Origin: Ignelater luminosus | Taxonomy: Eukaryota > Arthropoda > Insecta > Coleoptera > Elateridae | Assembly (NCBI GenBank): GCA_011009095.1 | Contig: VTPC01090598.1 | Span: 204,219-268,218 of the forward strand | Reading direction: 5' to 3' | Length of the DNA: 64,000 nt | Part shown: positions 56,160-64,000 of the stretch, piece by piece | Numbering within the stretch: the stretch's first letter is position 1 | How the letters are laid out: every line of letters begins with the position of its first letter | Notes under the pieces: generated by a model | Databases searched by the model: none | Told to the model about the DNA's origin: nothing | The model's input: only the letters and a program-made list of their open reading frames with translations | Made by a program: the position numbers and the translations under genes

Positions 56160-57835
56160 CTTCTCCTATCTCGATCTTTCCCCTCTCTCTCTCTCTCCTA
56201 ATTTCTCATTAGATCATGAAGTGAGTTGTATCAAATTCTCCTTGGAGTGTATCATACTTTCTATAATGCTGTCGGCTGTCAACTGATAACCCACCTTCGT
56301 ATTCGCCGCTTCCCTGTTGCACAACTATCTTGGGTACTCTATAAAAGTGTCACTGGCTGTAGCTGTGCCATTACAATATACACATGTGTTGTCCTCGTCC
56401 TTCCCAATTCTTTTCGTGTAGCGCGGAAAGAACCATGCTTGGATAGGGCCTGTGTAAGCCAATAATCTAGTTTCCTCTGTTTACAATTATACCAGCTCCG
56501 AATATTTGGTATTAATCGCTTGCTCCATTGGCCCTTCTCTTGTTTCTTATCCCATTGCTGCTGCCACTTTGCTAGGCTAGCTTCACTGAATCTGCCCTTT
56601 ACCACCTGATCGTACACATATCTTTGCATCATCACTAGCAGGTCCAGGGAGATCACACCAGTGATCACCTGGAGTGCCGCCGTCGGTGTTGTTTGGTATG
56701 CCGAGTTTACCCTCAGCAAGCCCAACTTTTGGACTTTTTCCAATCTATTCGTATATTAAGCAATATTCAATGCGTGGTACCAAACGGGTGCCCCATACAA
56801 AGTTATCGATTGGGCCACTCCACATAGTACCGCTCTCCTTCCGCTACTAGGCTCTTTAACATTGAGCATAAGTCTGGCCAGTTTGGCAACTACAGTAACA
56901 TGGTGGTCATACGTGCCGTGTTTATCTAATATAACCCCCAAATAGTTTATGAATCGTGTGGGTTCTATTCGTGTATCCCCTACGCGAAAGTTAACATTAT
57001 TAGAATACCCAAGACTTGCAGTAGCACCACTTTGCTTTTCTCAGGGACAATTTGAAGTCGGTGCTCGTTCATCAGTGTCCTATCCTTTCTAAGCTGCCAT
57101 TAGCCTTACTGGTTAACTTCATACCTTGGTTTGCCGATACCATCGAATCTAAGTCATCTGCAAACTCAATTGTTTTCGCTCCTCTCGGAAGCTGAAACCT
57201 CAGCAAACCTTTATAAAGCAAGTTCCAAAGGGTGTGTCTAAGAATAGAACCCTAGGGAACCTTGGGAATTATGTCTATTCTAGTTCGTCCATCGATTAGT
57301 ATTTGCCTAGTTTTAAGGTATTCTTCTCAACTTGTTGAGATAAGAAGATACCCGCTTTTCATGCAATTTTTGGAGAAAAATATCCCACCCTACCAAGTTG
57401 AAGACGTTCTTCACGTCAATCGTAATCAGCGCTCACCACCTTTGCATACGCCCTTTAGTCATTGCTATAACTTTGTCGAGGGCCTGTATTGTCGAGCGCT
57501 CCTTTCTAAATCCATACTATTGGTCGGAAAACTCCCTTCTCTCTTCAATCTCTAGCTCAAGCCTATTTTTCATCATATTTTCGTATGCTTTACTGATACT
57601 ATTAAGCATACAGATACCTTCTTTCATTACTAGTGCCAATCTGGCTCTCTTTCACGCCGTTGGGAATCGTTGAGCATTTAGCAGGTCATTAAATACTCCC
57701 AAGAACCATGTTTCTCATAATATCTTTTATCATGTTATGGATAACCTTCCAGTTTTTTTGAATTGGTCGTACCCTCTATAATACTTCTAGCATTTACCTG
57801 GTTGCAATCTCTCTAGCGCGAAATCACCTTACAGA
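56160..57835 (-). pseudogene. R1-like LINE remnant A, minus strand
   Basis: Read from the right, RT traces begin near 57800 with LGVFNDLLNAQRFPTA and MLNSISKAYENMMKN. YGFRKERSTIQALDKV and LITIDVKNVFNLVGWDIFLQ (motif A) follow. WMNEHRLQIVPEKSKVVLL marks the thumb. GVILDKHGTYDHHV, SITLYGAPVWYHALNI (56756-56941) and GLLRVNSAYQTTPTAALQVI (56339-56743) give the C-terminal region. The tail ends in a cysteine-histidine zinc-knuckle region and a (CT)n tract near 56178-56196. Motif C is lost. The LYGAPVWY and RVxSAYRT blocks are typical of R1-clade LINEs. Several stops and frameshifts are present. Confidence 0.82.
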
Positions 57836-57837
57836 TT

Positions 57838-58990
57838 CAAATAATGAGTGGTTGATATTGTCGACGTGCTCACAGTATGCACAAGTGTTCACGTTCTTCT
57901 TCCCAATTCGTTTTGTATATGTATGTATGGATACGTGCCAGTTAATGTCTGCGACAAACAATAATCCAGTTTTCTATATTTGCAGTTATATCATTGTTGG
58001 AGGTTTGGTATTAACTCTTTTGCCCATTGGGCCTTCTCTTGGTTTCCATTGCTGTTACCAGGTGGCTAAACTTAGTTCTATGGCTCTTTGTTTCAGCAGC
58101 CCTACCTCTTCTTCACCTGCATGCTTGTGCATGTATTTTCTTTCTAGTACCAGCAGGTCCAACTGGATGATGGTGGTAATCACTTGCAGTGGTATTGACG
58201 ATACCGTTCTATAGGCGGAGACAACTCTCAAAAGGCCCGTCTTTCGTAATTCTTTGAGCCTGCTTCTAAATTTCTTCATGTTTAGGGTCGGGTACCAAAT
58301 AGGCGTCCCGTGCAAGATTATGAAATAAGCCATTCAACACAGCAGTGCCCTTTTTGCGCTACTAAGCCCATTAACACTGGACATAAGTCGTGCCAGTTTC
58401 TCAATTTTCTCTTCGGCTTTACGTGGTTGCCGAAGAGAAGCTCTTGTCCCTGATGGTAGTTCAAGCCTTAACACACCATCGCACAGTAGGTTCCACAGTG
58501 TGAGTCCAAGGAGATACACCAGCACTTATGTCGGTTTTTGTTTACCTATCGACCTCTATTTGCCTTATCCTAAAATATTCCGCAATCAACCTAACTATAT
58601 ATACCGATACTTGTTTTTCGTTTAATTTGTCTAGGATAATACCTCCTCCGGCTGAATTAAATTCGTTCTGACCGTCAATGATGACCAAAGCGGCTACCTC
58701 CTCTGGTGATAGTGTTTGCTTTGTCTAAGACTTAATGGTCAAACGTCTCCTCAGGAATCTATACTGCAAGTCGGAGAGCCCCATTTCTCCTCCACTTCTG
58801 TCTCAAGTATTCCTTTTTTCATTTTCTCATATAGTTTGCCGAAAGTATTAAGCATACATATTGGCCTGTATGATTTATTTAACTTTGGGCCTTTGCCTTT
58901 TATTTAATATCATTGCCACTTTGGCCTTTTTTCAAGTTTTTGGGGATTTTTGAGTTTGGAGTAGCCCAGTAGCTATTTCCTTTACTCCCT
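57838..58990 (-). pseudogene. R1-like LINE remnant B, minus strand, same family as A
   Basis: This copy lies head to tail with remnant A. From the right it gives LNKSYRPICMLNTFGKLYEK near 58830-58900. LTLWNLLCDGVLRLELPSGT follows near 58440-58510, corresponding to SPxLWNxxYD just after motif B, then a deletion. LARLMSSVNGLSSAKRALLC, LHGTPIWYPTLNM and GLLRVVSAYRTVSSIPLQVI come next, and near 57845-57880 TCAYCEHVDNINHSLFESVR, the C-terminal zinc knuckle with paired cysteines and a histidine. A large part of the palm, including motif C, is deleted. Confidence 0.82.
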
Positions 58991-59069
58991 CCCCTCTTCT
59001 TTAATGGCTTGTATACAAGCCATAAAGCATTCAACGCCACTTTGCCTCTTTGGAAAAGCGGGGTTTACT

Positions 59070-59077
59070 CTCTACAG
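59070..59077 (+). repeat. Left 8-bp target-site duplication of the hAT MITE
   Basis: CTCTACAG at 59070-59077, identical to 59387-59394. Confidence 0.92.
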
Positions 59078-59386
59078 CAGTGATTCTCAACCACTGCGCC
59101 GCGGCACTTTAGTGTGCCGCGAGATTTTTGAAATGTGCCGCCACTACGAATACCCATACATAAGCAACGTTAGACAAGTAGTTCGATTGGTTCTACCTTC
59201 GTAGCGGGGACTGACTGAACCAATGCGCATGATTATTACAGTTCTGGACTGGTTCTAGATTTAACCCAAACAAAACTATATACTAGTTTAGTAAAATTCT
59301 TTTAAATCTATCTTATCGCTAGTGTGCCGCCAAATTTTTAAATTATTAAAAGTGTACCGTGACGAAAAAAGGGTTGAGAATCACTG
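59078..59386. mobile_element. hAT-type MITE, 309 bp, with perfect 8-bp target duplication
   Basis: The left end reads CAGTGATTCTCAACC and the right end, inverted, reads CAGTGATTCTCAACCC. The inner repeats are GTGCCGC-rich and partly mirror each other (AGTGTGCCGCGAG on the left, TAGTGTGCCGCCAAA on the right). The element has no coding capacity and depends on a transposase from elsewhere. The terminus resembles the CAGNGGTTCTCAACC form of Charlie-type hAT elements. The 8-bp duplication CTCTACAG is perfect, so the insertion is recent relative to the rest of the window. Confidence 0.93.
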
Positions 59387-59394
59387 CTCTACAG
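59387..59394 (+). repeat. Right 8-bp target-site duplication of the hAT MITE
   Basis: CTCTACAG, identical to 59070-59077. Confidence 0.92.
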
Positions 59395-60927
59395 TCTTAA
59401 AGTAGAAAGAATTCATACTCACCAACAGAGGTTCGTAAGACCAAGATTGCTTCCATGGAAACTTGTCTTCTACTCATATAGTGTCTTGTGCTTGGTAAGT
59501 TTCCGCAAAAACTCAATAAGGACAACTTCTTCACCGGCGGCTTGCAAATAACCTTGTGAGTCTTGTGTCGAAGAAGTTACCTGCTACTGTAAAATGATCT
59601 CATACAGAATTCGTGCATGAAAAGCGGATTGATAGTTGTTCGTAGCAAGGAGTTTGGATGGTCTTAAGCCCCATCTTTTTTAATATTGCATTATCACAAG
59701 TCAGCAATCTTAAATAACAAGCTGGCAAAAGACAGCCCTAAAGGTAATTTTCTTCTTACTGGAAGGGGAGGTTTTTTTTTGGAAAACGTAAAGCCTACGC
59801 CTTCTAGTCCCATTAGAGATCAACTGCGATAAGTTTAGAGACTGTCTTGCTTATGCACCGCAGGGGGCACTAGCATCTCTGCTACTGCAGCCATGGAGCC
59901 TGCCACCAATGCATATTGGGGAAGAGACGTAACCAAAATGGCTTCAAGCAAGATTGAGAAATGGTTAGTTGTTAGGAAAGTGACATAGGCGAAGAAGAGA
60001 CTACATTTTTACAAAACTCTACTCAACTAATGCACCCACCAAGGAATCCAGAAAAATCCATCGAGAATTAGTAGAACATAAAGGTACTAATACTTATTAA
60101 ACGTGGGGACAATACTACAGATTAATAGGATGTATAGTCTCGCTGTTCTTTAGAACACTACATGATACAAAGGCCCGCTTAGAAATGTCTTTGTATCAAA
60201 GGCAACAGTACTTAAGAGGTTGGCCAATGCAAGCAACCCTAAATAAGACAAAGTATAATTCTTGCCCTTCTAACAGTTAAAAAAACTAAAAGTGTTGCCA
60301 TTGAGGGCGAAAAGAACAAATTACGAAGTTGGATGCTATATGTAGCTTAAATAGGAAAGCAAATCGTGACTCTTCAGTCATCTTAAGAAGATTAAAAAGT
60401 AAAATGTCGTAAAGTGCTCCGTAGTGTACATTTTTTGACAAATCCGTAGGCTAAGGAATGAGTACGGACAGCGTGAGGCGGCGTGTCAAAGATGAGTATA
60501 CAGCATAGACAAACATTAAGGTTCAATTGTGTTGCAGTCAAAGTCGTTGGTGAAAAAAATTAAACGCAGAGCGCAACTGTAGATTGTTGGTAGTTAAAAA
60601 AATAATTGAAAATGAAGCATGGAAGTCCAAAGTGGCTAAAGAGCTCTCACAGCGCGCAGATAATGATGTTTCAGCAAGCAGTGCTTATCAGAGCGATTAA
60701 TATAAAATATACATATAAAAATGCATAAGGCGACTCTCATTCTTACGATAAATATAAAGATTTAAGATATAACCGCCATACGTGGCGTTCTTGAAGAGAG
60801 GGAAGAATGGTTTCAAATGTAAACACAATTTTGGATCCACCATAGCTTACCCTAAAAGGTTAAGAAGTAAAGCAATACGAAGCGCTACGCAGAGGTTTTA
60901 TGACGAATGTGTAGTGGGGCTGCTAAG
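59395..60927 (+). repeat. Dispersed-repeat block shared with 40.6-42.5 kb
   Basis: No gene. Segments near 60040-60170 (CACCCACCAAGGAATCC, GGTACTAATACTTATTAAACG, GCTGTTCTTTAGAACAC) and 60815-60900 (GGATCCACCATAGCTTACCC, GGTTAAGAAGTAAAGCAATA) resemble segments at 41580-41690 and 41215-41290. The DNA from 59395 to 60030 shows nothing specific. Confidence 0.5.
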
Positions 60928-61644
60928 TAGAGACCTACATAAGCCTGATAGACCCAAAGGGTCAAGAATCCAAAAAGCCCAACAAGCCCAAACGCTCCGA
61001 CAAACCTATATGGCTCGACAGTCCCGAAAAGCCCGACAAATCTTCAAACTTCAGGTGTTTGGGCCTGTCGAGCTTATCGAGTCCGTTGGGCTTTTCGGGA
61101 AATTATTTTCTTACTGATCCGAAGCAAACCGAGATCTTTTTTGTACTGACTTCGACAGGCGTTTTATTTATACTGACCAAGACAAGCACGATTTTCATAC
61201 TAAACCGAAGAGGAGGATCTTCGTATTGCACCGAATCAAGAACTTTTTCTTACTGAGTCAGACGGGACGGCATTAGTTTTCTACAAAACCAAAGCGAAGG
61301 AATTTCGTACTGTACCGTAGAAGCCTGCACGGGCTAGGTTTCTTGGTCTAACCTCAGTTTAAAAATCTATCAAACTTTCCAAGCCTACGTTTTACAATCG
61401 AACGTGTCGGGTCTTTCGGTCTAATGGGGCCTCAGATGTATTGGGCCCCTCGATCCTATTGGGTCGTTCAAGTTTCTCTCGTCGTTTGGGCGTCTCAAAC
61501 TTATCGAGACTCTTAAGCCAGGCAAACAGTTTGGCCCTTTTGGGTTTTTCAGGCCGATCAAGAAGTTACCGGGTTTTTTCGAACCGCGTGAAGTTTACTA
61601 TCAGTCGGGCCGGACCTGAAGATTTCGGCCCGTGCAGGGCTCTA
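60928..61644 (+). repeat. GC-rich array repeat family, copy 5 (most complete)
   Basis: The left end reads TAGAGACCTACATAAGCC and the right end, inverted, reads TAGAGCCCTGCACGGGCC; 13 of 18 positions agree, so these look like terminal inverted repeats. Inside, 60950-61055 carries the 9-bp units in GCCCGACA orientation and 61060-61100 in the opposite GGGCCTGTCG orientation. Then six or seven 26-27-bp units starting TACTG run from 61127 to 61310. TTTAAAAATCTATC and a second GGGTC-type array follow. AAGTTACCGGG and GGACCTGAAGATTTCGG close it. No coding sequence. The bordering eight bases (CTGCTAAG and CTAGAAAT) agree at only four positions, so a target duplication is not shown. Confidence 0.7.
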
Positions 61645-61689
61645 CTAGAAATGTGGCAAAGAAATGCATGTTGAAATGACAGCGTGTCC

Positions 61690-61946
61690 AGAAGATTATA
61701 TTCAAGTTTGAAATTATTAAATCTTAAGGGAAAGAGTTTTACATTATTGAGGATTGAAAAATAAAAGAAGGAAAAAGCATCCCGAAGGGGGTTTTTAAGT
61801 AAATATATGGTGGTTCGGTAGATAAGGTTTAAATTTAAAATGATGAATAAAGCTAAACTAGGTTTTTTAATAATGTTATAAAGAAGAAGGTTCAAGACTA
61901 GATCAAAGAGGCTGTTATGGAGTAAGGGAAGCACGACGACAGACAT
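61690..61946 (-). pseudogene. Possible LINE C-terminal fragment, weak
   Basis: The minus-strand frame gives NLIYRTTIYLLKNPLRDAFS and NNVKLFPLRFNNFK. That pattern resembles the last 50 residues of several insect LINE polyproteins, where a basic RTxxYxxNSPLxR block is followed by LxN, VDLF and FK. Only this short block is present, with no upstream reverse transcriptase, and the frame continues into array repeat copy 5. Chance is not excluded. Confidence 0.3.
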
Positions 61947-61949
61947 CAG

Positions 61950-62200
61950 GTTGAAGCATGATCTTAAATTAACGATAATTTACTTTGAGAAGGTTAAGAA
62001 GTAAAAAAAGCAAAGAACGTAGACGTAAGAATTCTCTAGGCAATTGGGTTGTGCTCGTTGATAACACAGTCAGCGTTGGATTAGACCAGAAATGCTCACT
62101 ACCACATGAGGCAAGGACCCACCAGGAAATTTCTTCGTAACTCGGTGCTCCAGTCCAATACTGATCCTGAGTTTAATCCTTTCAGCTGGTGTTTACAAAC
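61950..62200 (+). repeat. Dispersed repeat, copy of 41460-41760
   Basis: TTAAATTAACGATAATTTAC, GGTTAAGAAGTAAAA, CCCACCAGGAAATTTCTTCG and AACTCGGTGCTCCAGTCC line up in order with 41470-41740. Spacing differs because the central part diverges. Confidence 0.55.
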
Positions 62201-62319
62201 GTTCTCGTCTGGTTTTCGTATAGATTGAAATCGGAATAAGTCACTAGAGCAAGGGTCTGTAGGCTCAAACCAAATTCTCGTTCTGTCTTAGTCGGAGATT
62301 TTTGGTTTTGGCATGAGAA

Positions 62320-62480
62320 TTTTGCGTGGATGATTCTAACTTGGGTTCCAGGATATTGTAGTATAGTAGGAAATTTAAAAACTGGCGCTTCGTTTAGGAG
62401 AAGTGCTTTCAGTCACTCTTCAGAGGTTTCAAGGTTAAGGTCAAAACATGATTGTTCCTGCTGCTGCAGAGCAGCAAAGA
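62320..62480 (+). pseudogene. RNase H-like fragment of a retroelement, weak
   Basis: The open frame 62330-62716 begins ILTWVPGYCSIVGN, which matches the VxxxWVPGHxGIxGNExAD block at the end of the RNase H domain found in jockey and I-type LINEs. Histidine is replaced by tyrosine and the final ExAD is lost. The rest of the frame is not recognisable. Only one motif supports this, so it is tentative. Confidence 0.4.
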
Positions 62481-62719
62481 CCACTGAATGCATGTACTTT
62501 TTCGGTTTGATTGCCATTGATAATTTGAAAAAGATGAACGCTGCGTGCGCTCTAGGGATAGGAGAGGAAGAATTTGATAGCAGACTTTTGACTAAACTTC
62601 CTACGATATGTCGAACTCGGTCCGGAGAGAATTGTGGAATGATCTGCAGGTCTCAGTTCTCCGTCAGCTTCACTGCTGCTGCTGATGTAATGGTAACTAC
62701 GAGGTTCCAAACTTAATAA

Positions 62720-63520
62720 ACCAGTAGAAGAAATATAAACTGTCACTGGCTTACTTACAGCCCATACTCATCTTAGTAAGCATCTCAATAATATCGGACC
62801 TCGAGATAAAGAGAACGAAGAAGAAAGAAGCGAAGCGCAATCCATCAATGTCGAAAAGGCACTGTTTTTCGACGCTACATCTTCCAGATCCAAGGATATT
62901 TAAGACATTCTATCAGGTGGAGGCCAGCTTCAGCAGCTGGTGTCCTAGAAACTGGCTAATAATAAAGACTTTAGCTCTTTAGCATAATTTTTTGTGACCG
63001 TAAGACCTTTTAATTAGTACAGAGTTTGAACTAAAAAATTTTGTTCCATTAATCATGATTTAGTCCACCCTTCTTAGATTGAAAAAATTACTGTCGGATT
63101 ACCTTGCAATATGAAATTAGAAATTGTTGTACGATATTAGTATAAAATCCATAGTAACCCAGAAATAACTTTCCATGTACTCCTGTAGCTTTTCTACGTA
63201 TACAGTTAGACGTCTTTAAGAAAAGTTCCTTAAGTAGGAAAAAGGTATTAGTGATGTGAACCGTTCAGAGTTTTTTCATGATGAAACCGTTTTGCCTAAT
63301 TTCCAAGATTTTCAAAATTGATTTTAAAAGAAAATAATAATTAATGGAAACATCGGGTCTGGAATATTTTTTCTTAAAAATTTCAACAAGAGCTATAAAT
63401 ATTCAACTTAGTTTTAATCCTTTTACAGCCAGGAACTTTATTTTAGGTGCAATTATCTCGAGCGAAATAATTCCTTCAAGTTAAAGGATAATAAAGTACA
63501 GGATTGTAAAAATATTAATT
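62720..63520. other. AT-rich non-coding DNA
   Basis: No gene or repeat recognised. Confidence 0.5.
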
Positions 63521-63764
63521 GGTAAAGTTAGCGAGTGCTCCTGGGAGCGTTCAAGAACGCGAAGAATCACCGGAGTCGCTCCGGCAAACCTCCGTCCTCC
63601 ATTGCACCGCACATCCAAGGCATAGCAAAGGCATAACTAACTACAATTTGCTCATTGTTCCGGCACGGGCATTATCTTTATTAAGTTTTACTGCCGCTGA
63701 GCTTTGCGCTATATACACCAACACTCAACTGTCTGACGCCAAGACGGCTGTTCTAGATATTTAA
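63519..63764 (+). pseudogene. RNase H-like N-terminal fragment of a LINE, weak
   Basis: The end of this open frame gives LLSFTAAELCAIYTNTQLSD, then AKTAVLDI. RNase H domains of jockey-type LINEs contain SVFTAELxAIxxAL, then a short spacer and VLIxTDS. The catalytic glutamate of the TAEL motif is present (AAEL). The following aspartate block is not. With 62330-62716 about 1.2 kb away and showing the later RNase H block, the two may stem from similar elements, but their order here is reversed. Confidence 0.4.
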
Positions 63765-64000
63765 TATTGATAATGTAACCCTTAACTGTTAAACATTCCA
63801 CTACACAGACGAGCTAATTTATTTTCGGGAAATGCGGAATATAAATTGTGCCATGATAATTAAAGCTGTCAGGTTAAACGAGTTTACATCACCTAACTGA
63901 GTATTACATAATTCTGTTTATTTACGCATATTGTTAAATCCATTAACTATGTAATATTATTAACGGCTGATCGAATTATGAATTTATAAACATCGCGGGA
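63765..64000. other. AT-rich terminal stretch
   Basis: Nothing recognised up to the window edge. Confidence 0.5.

Noticed and set aside
1..64000. CRISPR array, bacterial operon or phage
   Set aside because: There are no regularly spaced identical repeats with unique spacers, no operon-like gene packing, and all coding traces are eukaryotic transposable elements.

Overview
This is a eukaryotic, AT-rich window, most likely from an insect or other arthropod nuclear genome. The evidence is several mariner lineages typical of insects (mauritiana-like, irritans-like and two other lineages common in insect genomes), many non-LTR retrotransposons, a hAT element with 8-bp target-site duplications, and degenerate CCTAA/TTAGG-type tracts. 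I see no single-copy host gene, rRNA gene, CRISPR array or operon that I could defend. Almost every recognisable coding stretch is a decayed transposable element carrying stops and frameshifts.

Layout. 0-3 kb: a mauritiana-like mariner cut by the window edge, an unassigned GC-richer patch, copy 1 of a GC-rich array repeat, and an internally deleted mariner. 3-6 kb: plain AT-rich DNA. 6.0-7.4 kb: a deletion-derived hAT element with both ends, target duplications and a 650-bp open frame. 7.9-9.1 kb: an inverted repeat pair, repeated TGACCT half-sites and an ATTATTTCGATTAATCG-like degenerate array. 9.1-10.3 kb: a reverse-transcriptase fragment interrupted by an irritans-like mariner. 12.9-16.7 kb: a nearly full-length LINE carrying a nested mariner MITE and a second 275-bp insertion. 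17.6-18.3 kb: array repeat copy 2. 20.9-21.9 kb: a second mariner of the family seen at 2.3-3.0 kb. 23.2-27.5 kb: two decayed LINEs. 29.6-33.0 kb: a better preserved LINE ending in a GAA microsatellite that abuts array repeat copy 3. 38.6 kb: a 73-nt tRNA-like sequence. 40.6-42.5 and 59.9-62.2 kb: blocks sharing several dispersed segments. 43.4-44.4 kb: a duplicated unit and array repeat copy 4. 46.4-52 kb: a pile-up of LINE, R1-like LINE, Ty3/gypsy-like and jockey-like remnants. 55.9 kb: a CCTAA-like tract. 56.2-59.0 kb: two head-to-tail R1-like LINE remnants. 59.1 kb: a 309-bp hAT MITE with a perfect 8-bp target duplication. 60.9-61.6 kb: array repeat copy 5. 62-64 kb: two weak RNase H-like fragments.

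The elements do not work together as a pathway; they record successive insertions. Nesting gives a relative order: the irritans-like mariner is younger than the RT fragment it interrupts, the MITE at 14.0-14.7 kb is younger than its host LINE, and the hAT MITE at 59.1 kb looks young because its target duplication is intact. The feature I find most novel is the five-copy array-repeat family. It has a conserved TAGAGCCCTGCACGGGCC terminus, long subterminal arrays of a roughly 9-bp GGCCTNTCG-type unit and, in three copies, a 26-27-bp TACTGAACCG minisatellite core.
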